Shown in pieces: positions 24,130-35,884 of a stretch of DNA of 64,000 bases. The stretch covers positions 35,065,018-35,129,017 of the forward strand of contig NC_090766.1 in NCBI RefSeq assembly GCF_036898095.1, in the 5' to 3' direction. The notes under the pieces are model-generated. The model made no database searches. It was given only the letters and a program-made list of their open reading frames with translations, and was not told where the DNA came from. Each line of letters opens with the position of its first letter. Positions within the stretch are counted from its first letter, which is position 1. Made by a program: the position numbers and the translations under genes. This stretch comes from Palaemon carinicauda (Eukaryota; Arthropoda; Malacostraca; Decapoda; Palaemonidae).

Positions 24130-24720
24130 CTACCAGTTGCTGTTGCCTTGGTCATTGTCGTACTAGGTGTAGTATCTAAAGTAATGTTTGTTGTAGAGCC
24201 TGTAGTTGTGCTAGATGAGGTTCCAGTTGTAATACTTGTGTGGTAGTACCAATGGTAGTATATTGAATTGTGTCAGTGATAGTACCTGTGGTTGTAGCAA
24301 TAGCTGTTATGTTAGTTCAAGTAGCAGTATCTAAGGTTTATCAGTAGTTATGACATTGGTAGTACCTGTGATGGTAAAGGCGGGTTTACACGGTTGAACG
24401 CTTTGTCAAACGCGGTTCGACAGACACGTGTTTGAAGTGATGTTTGAACATATGAACGGGGTATTCGGTTGTCGAACACGCTCGTCGAACAGTTTGAAGG
24501 AAGTCTGTTCTCATCTGACTTTTGTGGATGGGGATTCATTGTCTCCAAGCCTTATACATTTATGGCTGACTCCACCTCTTCGAACTATTTGACAAGCAGG
24601 TTCGTGAACCGGGTTCGACGAACCGTTCGATCATGTAAACCCCGCTTAGGTGCTCTGTCTATTGTGGTAGCTTTAACAGTGCCAGGGATACTGTAGAACC
24701 TATGGGGTGCTTGCTCTATT
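24130..24720 (-). pseudogene. decayed Thr-tract remnant (F), split by a MITE
   Basis: Blocks such as 'gttccagttgtaatacttgtg' and 'gatagtacctgtggttgtag' (24190-24376), and again 'tattgtggtagctttaacagtgccaggg' (24660-24690), are the same repeat vocabulary as the tails, but with stops in every frame. The two halves are separated by an inverted-repeat element. Confidence 0.55.
24376..24648. mobile_element. inverted-repeat DNA element inserted in remnant F
   Basis: The left end AAAGGCGGGTTTACACGGTT and the right end, whose complement reads TAAGCGGGGTTTACATGATC, are imperfect terminal inverted repeats. GTTCGAC-type blocks are repeated internally on both strands. No clear target duplication and no transposase frame. 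Confidence 0.55.
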
Positions 24721-24758
24721 ACGTGTGGTACTCTCACCCAAGGTTTAAAATACTGTAC

Positions 24759-24827
24759 CAGAACTCAAAGTGATTCCACTTGAAGTTGAAGGTCCTGAAC
24801 TAGAACTCATAGTGCCTCCACTTGTTC
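24759..24827 (-). CDS. possible short Ser/Gly/Thr cassette exon
   Basis: Acceptor CACTTCTGCAG, then GA ACA AGT GGA, and donor-like TCTG|GTACAG bound a 69-bp stretch with phase 1 on both sides. It would encode 23 residues rich in Ser, Gly and Thr (core MSSSSGPSTSSG), in keeping with the Ser-rich end of the preceding exon. If not spliced out it meets a TAA 3 codons later. The donor is weak, so this may be a relic or an alternative end. Confidence 0.35.
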
Positions 24828-25618
24828 CTGCAGAAGTGATTTATGTAACGTATGCACTGGATATTCATAATGTAAAAGATAAATCAAGAAAAATATCAGC
24901 ATCAATTATTTCATTTTGATTTACTTTCGTGTCATTTTTTGGGAAATTTCTTTGAAATTATAAACTTAAATCACAACCATCAACTTTAACCTTAATATCA
25001 CATTCACTCAAACGCATAACCCATTCTGACGATTTTTACCGACATCAAGTCCGAGTTCATAAATGCAATTTCTCAAGTTAATGTAGTTTTAAATGTCGTC
25101 ATGTTTTTTGACATACTTTTCATAAACATCTTTATGAACCCTGTTGCGATTTTTCTATTGCCTAAGATTTCACTGGTTTTTTTTTTTTCACCTTTATCCT
25201 CATGGCATTTTATCATCTCTATCTTTTTCCTGTCTGTGGGTAAGTTGTATTTGATTTTGCCAAATAGTTTTCTTATCTTTAGAGGTTGAATAAAAAGCCC
25301 AAATCCTATCAGCAGCAGATACATCAGAAATATGTCTATTGTTTATCCACACTATGCCATTCATCTGCACCCTTCACCATACATACTCTGGTGCTTCCTG
25401 TTCCAAAATCTAATGATACTGTTTGAATTGAAAATTCCAATAATGGAATTCTCTAACGCTTGGGTGGTACTCTGGCTTATTATCTACATGGTGAAAATAT
25501 CTACACTGTACAAATTCATTATTAGTAAAATTATTAGTATTTTGACTATTGTTGTTGTTGTTGTTGTTGTTCTTATCAACATTATCATTTCTACTGACTA
25601 AATGGAAAAATACCATAC
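24828..25618 (-). other. intron, no feature
   Basis: Intron between the Thr/Pro/Val exon and the exons farther left. AT-rich with a short (GTT)n run near 25550-25571 and otherwise nothing recognised. Confidence 0.5.
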
Positions 25619-26272
25619 CTGATGAAGATGAGGTCGGAACTGAAGGCTCAGCAGTAGATTGACTAAGTGAGGGCGTAGTGGTAGGAGTTGAAGCAAGAGT
25701 TGGACTTGAAGTTGGAGTAACCGGGTTTGGACCAACAGTTGTAGTAACAGGGCTTGGACCAATAGTTGTAGTAACCGGGTTTGGACCAACAGTTGTAGTA
25801 ACAGGGCTTGGACCAACAGTTGTAGTAACAGGGCTTGGACCAACAGTTGTAGTAACCGGGTTTGGACCAACAGTTGTAGTAACCGGGCTTGGACCAACAG
25901 TTGTAGTAACCGGGTTTGGACCAACAGTTGTAGTAACAGGGCTTGGACCAACAGTTGTAGTAACCGGGTTTGGACCAACAGTTGTAGTAACAGGGCTTGG
26001 ACCAACAGTTGTAGTAACAGGGTTTGGACCAGTGGTTGGAGTAACAGGGTTTGGACCAACAGTTGTAGTAACAGGGTTTGGACCAGTGGTTGGAGTAACA
26101 GGGTTTGGACCAACAGTTGTAACAGGGTTAGGACCAATGGTTGGAGTAACAGGGTTTGGACCAATAGTTGGAGTAACAGGGTTAGGAGTGGGACCTGCAG
26201 AATTTGTAGTAGTTTTTCCATCAGTCACCGGTGGAATAGTAGGAGGATTGGTTGGAGATCCTGTATTTCCAC
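25619..26272 (-). CDS. Thr/Pro/Val repeat exon (mucin-like stalk)
   Basis: Acceptor ATTTTCAG, then GT GGA AAT ACA, and donor TCAG|GTATGG give a 654-bp exon, phase 1 to phase 1, encoding 218 residues. After about 45 residues of Pro/Thr-rich lead (SPTNPPTIPPVTDGKTTTN) come roughly 15 copies of the nonapeptide TTTVGPNPV (27-bp unit, N/S and TVG/TIG/TTG variants). A Ser/Thr/Pro-rich end (TPSLSQSTAEPSVPTSSSS) follows. Such Pro/Thr repeats are expected to be extended and O-glycosylated. It joins the two-module Cys-rich exon upstream and any of the Thr-rich tail exons downstream without a frame change. The apparent continuation after SSSS in the unspliced sequence is intron. Confidence 0.8.
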
Positions 26273-26396
26273 CTGAAAATATTCAAAGAAATAATGTCTT
26301 TGTTATTTGATATATGCAGAACATACAAAGATAAAAGTTCAAAATGTTTATGGCAAATATTTAGTCATTGTTTGAGAAGAGCAACTTATTAATTAT

Positions 26397-26692
26397 TAAA
26401 GGGATAGAGGCTGTTCCTGAATGGCAGAGGCAAGGGACAGTGACATTGCCCTAGAGGCTGACCATATATATATATGATCAGTGCCCAAGTCCCTCTCCAT
26501 TCAAGATATGACTAGGGAGGGCCAGGCAATGGCTGCTGATGACTCAGCAAGTAGACCTATAGGCCCCTCCAAAACTCCTCATCCTTAGCTCATAAGGATG
26601 GTAAGGTTGGAGACGCTAAAGGAACTAACGAGTTTGAGCGGGACTCGAACCCCAGTCTGGCGTTCACCAGTCAGGGACGTTACCTTGTCAAT
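26397..26692 (-). mobile_element. tRNA-derived SINE, independent copy
   Basis: On the minus strand the head contains GGGGTTCGAGTCCCGC, a good RNA polymerase III B box, with an A-box-like stretch before it. A conserved body follows with ATATATGGTCAGCCTCTAGG and CACTGTCCCTTGCCTCTGCC. I recognise this body as a repeat widespread in decapod genomes. It lies 15 bp inside the intron after the two-module exon, at a site unrelated to the copies farther right. Confidence 0.75.
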
Positions 26693-26707
26693 TAATAGTT
26701 CAAATAC

Positions 26708-26968
26708 CTGGAAGGCAGCATTTGCACTGTGCTCCTTTGCATCCTTTACCGTCCACATTGCCGGAAGGACATTCACTTTTCTTGCTGACGCAAAATCCAT
26801 CGGCATCTTGGCATGAAGGCTGGATTTCGCAAGCCTTTGCACAACACACACAATTTTTACCCTTGCATCCATTTTCAATGGTTCTCTTTTTAGCACTGCA
26901 AGATGCTCTGCACTCCCCCTTGTATTTCGAACAAACATCGTTTTCCTTGCCACTGCATTTATTCTTTT
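26708..26968 (-). CDS. two-module Cys-rich exon
   Basis: Acceptor TTTCTTTACAG, then AA AAG AAT AAA TGC, and donor CCAG|GTATTT bound 261 bp, phase 1 to phase 1, 87 residues. It holds two complete eight-cysteine modules back to back. The first runs C-x7-C-x6-C-x3-C-x10-C-x4-C-x-CC and includes IENGCKGKNCVCC. The second runs C-x5-C-x6-C-x6-C-x9-C-x4-C-x-CC and includes GKGCKGAQCKCC. They are strongly diverged from the tandem modules upstream but share the cysteine order and the final CxCC. It is the last Cys-rich piece before the stalk. A longer open frame on the same strand here, starting MARKTMFV, is a shadow. Confidence 0.85.
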
Positions 26969-28020
26969 CTGTAAAGAAAAAAAAAAGTTTCTTCGTAGAT
27001 TTCTCTCTGAAATATATTTGCCAGTTTTGGAAATTTACAACAATTCTATGCTGAGATAGTATTCAAAATATTTTTATGAATTGCTAAACTAATGATAAAT
27101 TTCATAAGGTAAGCCTGGGATCTACTAGATTACCTTATACCTATCCGTGATTCAATTGTGAATTCCCTAAACAGATTGAAAAGGTCGCTACCAAAATTAT
27201 GTCCTACTTCAGACAAGCTTCAGATAAGGGGAAAACTCGGTCCTTCTTTCTCTGCCATAAAATGGACGTACTTTAATTTTATCGCATTCATTCGATATTT
27301 TTGTGTCTATTTTGTCAATTAGATTTACTTGATTAAAATTACTCTACACAATTATTTTTCTTCAATGATTATCAGGTATTTTCAATTAACCTATATGCTA
27401 TTGTAGCATTGCTATGAATTAAAATGATATCTAGATAACTGCTATGTGGTCCAAAATTAATTACATGCAAAAAGAAACTAGTTACCAAGACAAGTTAATC
27501 AGCACCTTATTGTTGATGAAACTAAAAGAAAGTAATCGACATTTTGCCAAGATTTTCAAAACAGAAAAAGAGACCAAAAAGATATATTCGTAATTAACTG
27601 GAGAATCCACTCATGGTAAAGATTCTCAACCAATAAAAACTGATATTGTAAGGAAAGTGTTTATGATCATGATCAACGTGAGCTTTGACGGCATAAAAGG
27701 TCCAACACCACAATAAAAAGGTATTGAAACTAAGCAAGGAGTCAGCTTATCATGGGGTCTGTTGGAATAGCAAGACCTAAACTACCAATAGACCGTCAGT
27801 AATATAAGTTAAGGGATTAACCTACAGATTTGAATGAGAAAAAAAATTACACCATCAGAATTATAGTAAGTGCTAAAATGTCAATAAAACTTAATGATTC
27901 TGAGTAAGGAAACATCTCTTCTTAGTAAGGAACGATTCGCGATACTAGGTAATAAATTGGCTTTTTGTAATAAATTTAAACGCTGCACTGCTCCATTCAA
28001 CATTGAAGTGCTATTGCTAG
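26969..28020 (-). other. intron, unique part
   Basis: AT-rich intron sequence upstream of the two-module exon. No exon or element recognised. The 73-bp array begins at about 28020. Confidence 0.6.
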
Positions 28021-28690
28021 TAAGCAAATAACCCAACTCGTGGTGAAATGTCAATGATGTTTAACAGAGAAATAACTTGCTGGAAAAAACTGTTAATACA
28101 AATACCAATAGAAGTGGTGAAATGTTAATGATATTTAGCAGGGAAATGAACTGCTGCAAAGACTGTTAATATAAAGACCAATACGATCGGTGAAACGTTA
28201 ATGATGGTTAGCAGGGAAATAACTTGCTACAAAAACTTAATACAAAGACTAATAGAAGTTGTGAAACGTTAATGTTGTTTAGCAGGGAAATAACTTACTG
28301 CAAAGGCTGTTAATACAAAGACCACTAGAAGTGGTGAAACGTTAAAGATGTTCAGCAGGGAATTAACTTGCTGCAAAGACGATTGATACAAAGACCAATA
28401 GAAGTGGTGAAATGTTAATGATATTTAGCATGGAAATAACTTACTGCAAAGACTGTTAATACAAAGACCAATACAAGTGGTGAAACATTGATGAATTTAG
28501 CAGGGAAACAAGTTGCTGTAAAGACTGTTAATACAAAGACCAATAGAAGTGGTGAAACGTTAATGGTGTTTAGTAGGGAAATAAGTTGCTGCAAAGACAG
28601 TTAATACAAAGACCAATAGAAGTGGTGAGACGTTAATGAAGTTTAGCAAGGAAATTACTTCCTACAAAGAATGTTATTACAAAGACCAGA
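28020..28690. repeat. 73-bp minisatellite array
   Basis: About nine units in the intron that follows the exon at 28702. Consensus blocks are CTTGCTGCAAAGACTGTTAA, TACAAAGACCAATAGAAG and TGGTGAAACGTTAATGATG. Confidence 0.95.
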
Positions 28691-28701
28691 TTCACTCTTA
28701 C

Positions 28702-28830
28702 TTTCAATACAACACTGGCAGTTTTCGTTGTTTTTGCAACCATTCTTCCTTACTTTGCCATTGCAAGTTTCTGTGTTCGAAATGCAGACGCCACCATTAT
28801 CTGTGCAACCTTTCCTTGCCTCACAACTTT
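28702..28830 (-). CDS. Cys-rich module exon, most 3' single module
   Basis: Acceptor TTTTTTAG, then AA AGT TGT, and donor GAAA|GTAAGA; 129 bp, phase 1 to 1, 43 residues. Cysteines follow C-x5-C-x6-C-x6-C-x8-C-x5-C-x-CC. Distinctive residues are EARKGC, CISNTETC and GCKNNENCQCC, so it is one of the most diverged members of the tandem set, in line with its place at the end of the array. Next to it only 649 bp separate it from the neighbouring module exon. Confidence 0.9.
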
Positions 28831-29103
28831 CTAAAAAACAAGATTAAGAAATTCAATAAAAAAGGACAAGATTATTGCAATAAAGAAATTACATCTCTTA
28901 TAATGCTATAGAAAAATAATTAGGAAGAAATTCAATTAAAGGTACAAATTGAATTTTAAGTGGCGTATCTTTCTGGAAATCTATACCCTTGCATCTAGGC
29001 CTCAAAATTAATGGTAAATCAAGAGAAACCTAAAAATAAAGGGTACCAAGTTTTTAATTAGATCAATAAGTTCGTAGTTTTTTTTTAAAGTTATAGATTT
29101 TAT

Positions 29104-29106
<3 letters not shown>

Positions 29107-29160
<54 letters not shown>
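29107..29160. repeat. (AT)n microsatellite in intron
   Basis: 27 AT repeats between two module exons. Confidence 0.95.
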
Positions 29161-29166
<6 letters not shown>

Positions 29167-29239
29167 CTAAATTTGCAATGGATCTTCTCATCTGATTCTT
29201 TAATTGCACGAAATTATAGATAAAGAATAGAATGACAAC

Positions 29240-29335
29240 AATTGAACATAACGTACTGCAAAAACTGTTAATAGAAACACTAATAAAAGTGGTGAAATGT
29301 TAATGATGTTTAGCAAAGACTGTTAATACAAAGAC
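29240..29335. repeat. short 73-bp minisatellite remnant
   Basis: About one and a third units, abutting the donor of the exon at 29351. It is the smallest array but sits at the same position relative to the exon. Confidence 0.8.
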
Positions 29336-29350
29336 CAAATTTACTCTTAC

Positions 29351-29479
29351 TTTCTATACAACACTGACAGTTTCCTTTGGTACCGCAACCTTTCTCCCTT
29401 ACTCGGCCATTGCAAGTTTCTGTGTCCGGAATGCAGACACCACCATTGTTTGTGCAGCTTTTCTTTTGATTACAACTTT
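29351..29479 (-). CDS. Cys-rich module exon
   Basis: Acceptor TTTTATTAG, then AA AGT TGT, and donor GAAA|GTAAGA; 129 bp, 43 residues, phase 1 to 1. The eight-cysteine framework is intact. Distinctive residues are SCNQKKSC, CIPDTETC and REKGCGTKGNCQCC. It shares the GTAAGA donor with the exon at 28702, whereas all modules from 32140 to 59557 use GTAATA. These two therefore form an older subgroup. Confidence 0.9.
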
Positions 29480-29944
29480 CTAATAAAAGATTAAGAAAAA
29501 ATACAATCATAAATATGTAGATGATTATTATATATTATATCGTCCGAATTCATAGCTATACCTAATCTACTGTATATCAAGGATTCCCATTTTATATTAT
29601 GCAAAGAAATAGCCTCTAAAAAAGGTTGAAATTTATGTTATTAATCACTGTTAATATAGCAGGACCTGAACTACCAATGGAATAATAATTACATTAAACA
29701 AGGAATTAACTTATAAAATTAAAACATAAGATAAACGGTAAAACAATTATACCATCAGAATGATAATTAGGGCTAAATTGGCCATAAAACATTAATGATG
29801 TTCATTAAGGAAACATCTCTTCTTAGTAAGGAACAATTTACTAGGTAAGGAATTAGATTTCTGGAATAAATTTCAATGCAGAATGATTGTAATCGACATG
29901 GACGTGCTAATGTTAATAAGCAAATAACTTGACTCGTCCCTCCA
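29480..29944 (-). other. intron, unique part
   Basis: The part of the intron just upstream of the acceptor. No exon; AT-rich. Confidence 0.6.
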
Positions 29945-32105
29945 AAATCACAGTAGGACACAAGATAGAAGTGGTGAAGCGTTAAAGATGTTTAGCAGGA
30001 AATAACTTGCTGCAATGACTGCTAATACAAAGACCAATAGAAGGGGTGAAACGTTATTGATGTTTAGAAAGGAAAAAAACTAGCTGTAAAAAATATTAAT
30101 ACAAAGACCAATAGAAGTGAAGCAACGTTAATGATATTTAGCATGGAAATAAATTGCTGCAAAGACTGTTGATACAAAGCCCAATAGAAGTGGTGAAACG
30201 CAATGATGTTTGGCAAGGAAATAACTTACTTCAAAGAATATTAATATAATTCCCAAAAGAAGTGGTGAAATGTTAAAGATATTGTGCACGGAAATAGGTT
30301 GCTGCAAAGACTGTTAATACAAAGGCCGATAGAAGTGGTGCAACGTTAATGATGTTTAGTATGGAAATTACTAGCTGAAAAGACTGTTAATACAAAGTCC
30401 AATAGAATTGGAGAAACGTTAGTGATGTTTAGCACAGAAATAACTTACTGCTGATTGTTGATAAAAAGACCAATAGAAGTTTTGAAACATTAATGATGTT
30501 TAGAAGGGAAATAACTTGCTGCAAAGGCTGTTAATACAGAGATCAATAAAATAGGTGAAACGTTAATGATGCTTAGCAGGGAAATAACTTGCTGTAAAAA
30601 ATGGTAATACAAAAACCAATAGAAGGTGTGGAACCTTAATGATGTATAGCAGGGAAATAACTCGCTACAAAGACTAGTAATACAAAAACCCATAGAAGTG
30701 GTGAAACTTGCTGAAAAGACTGTCAATGCTAAGAACAATAGAAATCATGAAACTTTAGTCATGCTTAGCAGGGAAATAACCTGCTGCAAAGACTAGTAAT
30801 ACGAAGACCAATAGAAGTGGTGAAACTTTAATATTGTTTAGTATGGAAATAACTTGCTCCAAACACTGTTAATTCAAAGACCAACAGAAGATGTGAAACG
30901 TTAATGATGTTTAGCATGGAAATAACTTACTGCAAAGACTGTTAATACAAAGACCATTAGAAGTGATGAAATGTTAATGATGTTCAGGAGAGGAATAACT
31001 TGTTTCAAAGACTGTTAATACAAAGCCCAATAAAGTGGTGGAACTTTGATATAAAATCAGGGAAATTACATGCAGCAAAGTCTGTTACTACAAGTGGTGA
31101 AATGTTAATGATATTTAACAGGGAAATAACTTGCTGCAAAGACTGTTAATACAAAAATCAATAGAAGTGGTGATATGTTATTGATGTTAACAGGGAAATA
31201 ACTTGTTTCAAAGACTGTTAATACAAAGACCAATAGAAGTGGTTGAACGGTAACGATTTTTAGCAGGGAAATAAAATGCTGGACAAATTGTGATACTAAT
31301 ACCACTAAAAGTGGTGAAATGCTAATGATTTTTAGAAAGGAAATAACTTGCTGCAAAGACTGTTAATACTACGAGCAATAGATGTGGTGAAATGTCAATG
31401 TTATTTAGCATGTAAATAACTTGCTGCAAAGACTTTTAATACAAAAACCAATAGAAGTTGTCAACGTTAATGCTGTTATCAGGGAAATGACTTGCTGCAA
31501 AGACTGTTAATACAAAGACCAATAGAAGTGGGGAAATGTTAATGTTGTTTATCATGGAAATAACTTTCTGCAAAGACTGTTAATACAAAGACCAATAGAA
31601 GAGCTGAAATGTTAATGATTTTTAGCAAGGAAGTAACTTGATACAAAGACTGTGAATATTGAGACCAATAGAAATTGGGAAATGTTAACGATGTTTAGCA
31701 GGGAAATAACTTTCTGCAAAGACTGTTAATACAAAAAAACAATAGAAATGGTGAAATGTTAATGATGTTTAACATGGAAATAACTAAATTTAAACACTGT
31801 TAATATAAAGCCCAATAGAAGTGGTGAAATGTTAATGATGTTTAGCAGAGAAATGACTTACTTCAAAGAGCGTTGATACAAAGACCAATAGAAGTGGTGA
31901 AACGATCAACAAAGACCAATAGAAGTGGTGAAACGTTAATGTTGTTTAGCATGGAAAAAGCTTGCTGCAAAGACTGTTATTACAAAGCCCATTAGAAGTG
32001 GTGCAATGTTAATGATGTTTAGCAATGAAATAACTTACTGCAAAGACTGTTAATGCAAACAAGCGGTGAAAGTTGATTAAAAAGCAGGTAAACAAATTGC
32101 TGCAA
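29945..32105. repeat. 73-bp minisatellite array
   Basis: About 30 diverged units filling the 5' part of the intron after the exon at 32140. Spacing slips at several places, and substitutions are spread through all units, indicating an old array. Confidence 0.95.
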
Positions 32106-32139
32106 AGACTGTTAATACAAACAACAAATTCAGTATTAC

Positions 32140-32268
32140 TTTCAACACAACACTGACAGCTTCCTTTGGGCTTGCAACCATTCTCCCTTACTCGGCCATT
32201 GCAAGTTTCTGTGTTCGGAATGCAGACGCCACCGTTGTCTGTGCAACCTTTCCTTGGCCTACAACTTT
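32140..32268 (-). CDS. Cys-rich module exon
   Basis: Acceptor CTGTGTTTAG, then AA AGT TGT, and donor GAAA|GTAATA; 129 bp, 43 residues, phase 1 to 1. Distinctive residues are SCRPRKGCTDNGG, RVRENGCKPKGSCQCC and an end in VE. It is intermediate between the two most 3' modules and the highly similar central modules. Confidence 0.92.
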
Positions 32269-32779
32269 CTAAACACAGGTACAAAATATACTTTTGTTTA
32301 GACAATCAATACAATTGATAATTCTCACTACCTGGTAAAATATAATTATCTTTTACATCATTGTTATTATTTGTATTAGAATACTATAAAAAAATACATA
32401 AAGGTTCCTAGTAATGAAGGATCAAACATAACAAAATAGAATGACATGATTGACCTGAAGGGACAAATTAGCAACGATATACTTTACCTTGAAGACTAAA
32501 TTGATATTATCAAGGACAGCTTATGATATTTCATAAATATTCTCATTACAGAATGACATAAATTAGATAGTAAATAGTAAACATTTTGCTAAATGTAATA
32601 ACTGTAGACAGTGAATGTCTCAAATCATATTGGAAGTGTTTATGATGCTAAGTAAAACATCAAACGTTATGCAAATTTAGCGAAAATGTGGATCTTAATT
32701 AGCAGGGAAGAGGTTGTGTTACCAAGTAAAAAATTATCTTCCCACAAAAGTTGCCCAGCTTCACACAAAAGGCAGCTTG
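32269..32779 (-). other. intron, unique part
   Basis: Non-repeat portion of the intron before the acceptor. It is alignable with the same part of other module introns ('tgacatgattgac.tgaag', 'gcccagcttcaca'). No exon. Confidence 0.6.
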
Positions 32780-35115
32780 TTACTCGTCACAAAAACTGTT
32801 AATACAAAAAACAAAAAAATTGGTGAAACATTATTGTTGTTTTGCATGGAAATAACTTGCTGCAATGTGTGTTAATACAAAGCCCAATACAAGTGGTGAA
32901 ACGTTAATGATGTTTAGCATGGATATTTCTTGCTGCAAAGACTGTTAATACAAAGCCCCATAGCAGTGGTGAAACGTTAATGATTTTCAGGAGGGAAATA
33001 ACTTGTTGCAAAGACTGTTAATGAAAAGCCCAATAAAAGTGGTGAAACGTTAATTTTGTTTAAAATGGAAATAACTTGCTTCAAAAGCTTTTAATACAAA
33101 GTCTAATAGAATTAGTGAAACTTTAATGTTGTTTAGTATGGAAATAACTTGGTGCAAAGACTGTTAATACGAAGCCCAATAAAAGTGGTGAAATGTTGCT
33201 GTTGTTTAGCATGGAAATAACGTGCTGCAAATGCTTTTAATACAAAGGCTAATAGAAATGGTGAAACATTAATGTTGTTTAGTAAGAAAATAAATTGCTG
33301 CAAAGACTTAATACAAAGTCCTATAGAAATGATGAAACGTTAATTATCTCTAGCAGGGAAATAACCTTCTGCAAAGAATGTTAATACAAAGACCAATAGA
33401 ATTGGTGAAACGTGAATTAAATTTAGTATGGAAATAAGTTGCTGCAAAGACTGTTACTAAAAGACCAATAGAAGTGGTGAAACATTAATGTTGTTTAACA
33501 TGAAAATTACCTGCTGCAAAGACTGTTAATGCAAAGCCCAATACAAGCGATGAAACGTTAACGATGTTCAGTGGGGAAATAAATTTCTCCAAAAACTTTT
33601 AATACAAAGACCAATAGAAATGGTGAACCGTTACTATGGTTTAGCATGGAATTAACTTGTTGCAAAAACTGTTATTGCAAACACCAATAGAAGTGGTGAA
33701 ATGTCAATAATGTTTAGCAGGGAAATAACTTGATGCAAAGACTCTTCATTGACAGACCAATAGAAGTAGTGAAACGTTGATGTTGTTTAGTATGGAAACA
33801 ACCTGCTGTAAAGACTGTTAATACAAATAACAATAAGATTGGTGAAACGTTAATGATGTTTAGGAGGGTAATAACTTGCTGCATAGACTGTTGATACCAA
33901 GACCAACAGAAGTGGTGAAACGTTAATGATGTTTAGGAGGGTAATAACTTGCTGCATAGACTGTTGATACTAAGACCAACAGAAGTGGTGAAACGTTAAT
34001 GATGTTTAGGAGGGTAATAACTTGCTGCATAGACTGTTGATACTAAGACCAACAGAAGTGGTGAAACGTTAATGATGTTTAGGAGGGTAATAACTTGCTG
34101 CATAAACTGTTGATACTAAGACCAACAGAAGTGGTGAAACGTTAATATTGTTTAGCATGGAAATAAATCGCTGCAAAGACTGGTAATACAATTACCAATA
34201 GAATAGATGAAACGTTTATGTTTTTTAGTATGGAAATAACTTGCTGCAAAGACCAAAAGAAGTGGTTAAATTTTAAAGTATTTTGAAGGTTTAAAGGCCG
34301 CTCATGAACAGGAGAGGCAAGGGACAGTGGCATTGCCCTATCAAGTACGATAATGCTCTGAAAACTGACCATATATACATATGATCAGCGCCAAAGCCCC
34401 CTCTCCACCCTAGCTGCCCAAGGCCAGGCAAGGGCTGCTGATGATTCAGCAGATAGACCTATAGGATCCCCCAAACCCCCATCCTTAGCTCACATGGATG
34501 GTGATGTTGCAACGACCAAAGGAACTAACGAGTTTGAGCTGGATGTGAACCCCAGTCTGGCTTTTACCAGTCAATGATGTTACCGCATCTGCCACCACAA
34601 CCTTGCTGCAAAAAATGTTAATGCAAAGACCAATGAAGGGATGAAACGTTAATGTTTTTAGTATGGAAACTACTTGTTGCAAAGACGAATAATAGAAAGA
34701 CCAATAGAAGTGGTGCAACTTTAATGTTGTTTAGAATAGGAAATAACTTGCTGTAAAGGCTGTTAATAAAGAAACCAATAGGAGTGGTGAAACGTTAATG
34801 TTGTTTAGCAGGGGAATAACTTTCTAAAAAGACTTAATAAAAAGACCAATAGAAAAAGTGAAACGGTGAAAAAGCAAGGAAAAAAGTCGCTGCAAAGACC
34901 AATAGAAGTGGTGCAACGTTAATATTGTTTATCATGGCAATAACTTGCTGTAGAGACTGTTAATACAAAAACCCATAGAAATGGTGAAACGTTGAAGATT
35001 TATAGCAGGGAGATAACTTTCTGCAAAGACTGTTAATACAAAGACCAGTAGAAGCGGTGAAACGTCGGTGAAAAAGCAGGAAAAAACCTTGCTGTAAAGG
35101 CTGTTGATACAAACA
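32780..35115. repeat. 73-bp minisatellite array with local 75-bp-type expansion
   Basis: About 28 units interrupted by a SINE at 34282. Near 33840-34130 four almost identical units (TTTAGGAGGGTAATAACTTG) follow each other, a fresh local expansion inside an otherwise diverged array. Confidence 0.95.
34282..34606 (-). mobile_element. tRNA-derived SINE in array
   Basis: Same family as at 26397, with the tail block GCCGCTCATGAACAGGAGAG at the left and the CCCAGTCTGG head at the right. It interrupts the 73-bp array. The B box is mutated (gatgtgaacccc). Probably the same insertion event as the copies at 37578 and beyond. Confidence 0.75.
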
Positions 35116-35131
35116 ACAAATGTTCTATTAC

Positions 35132-35260
35132 TTGGAACACAACACTGACAGCTTCCTTTGGGCTTGCAACCATTCTTCCTCACTCGGCCATCGCAAATTT
35201 CTGTGTTCGGAATGCAGACGCCACCATTGTCTGTGCATCCTTTCCTTGGTGTACAACTTT
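35132..35260 (-). CDS. Cys-rich module exon
   Basis: Acceptor CTGCGTTTAG, then AA AGT TGT, and donor CCAA|GTAATA; 129 bp, 43 residues. Differences from the central consensus are CTDNGG, TEICDGRVRKNGC and an end in VP. Phase 1 on both sides. Confidence 0.93.
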
Positions 35261-35884
35261 CTAAACGCAGGTACAAAATGCAAGAATTCAATGAGAAATG
35301 AGTAAATGGTTTTAAAAATTCTATACTTTTGATTTGTAGAAAACAATTTCATTCTATATACTTCTATCCTGACATTAAATGCAATTAAGAGTTCTCACTA
35401 CCTGGTAAAATGTTATAGATAATCATCTTTTACATTATTATTATATTTTCTCTTAGAATAATATTGAAAAAATATAAAAAGTTTCCTAATAATTAAGGAT
35501 AAAACATAACAAAACATAATGACATGATTGACATGAAGGCCTAAATTATGAACGAAATTCTTTATCTTGCAGACTAGATTATTATTATCAAGGACAGTTT
35601 ATGATATTTCACAAATATACTCATTATAGAATGACCAGAATTAGCGAGTAAGGATATGTGATACTATGCAAATAGTAAAAATTTTGCAAAATAAAAATAA
35701 CCCTGAATAGAAAATGTCTCAAATTACATTAAAAGTGTTCATGATACTAAGTAAAGCATTAAACGTTTTGCAAAGTTTGTGAGAACGGGGGTGTGAATTA
35801 GTAAGAAAGTGATTGTGGTACCAAGTAACTAATTATATTCCCACAAAAGTTGCACAGCTTCACATAAAAGGCAATATGTTATTC
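35261..35884 (-). other. intron, unique part
   Basis: Conserved non-repeat part of the module intron, beginning at the right of the acceptor with the block 'tacaaaatgcaagaattcaa'. No exon. Confidence 0.6.

Noticed and set aside
26585..26953. Minus-strand frame starting MARKTMFV over the two-module exon
   Set aside because: It crosses the donor into the SINE and destroys the cysteine pattern. The alternative frame gives two perfect modules with matching splice phases.
34282..34606. Functional tRNA gene
   Set aside because: The tRNA-like head has a B-box-like stretch but no cloverleaf that I could complete, and the same body repeats as a dispersed SINE.
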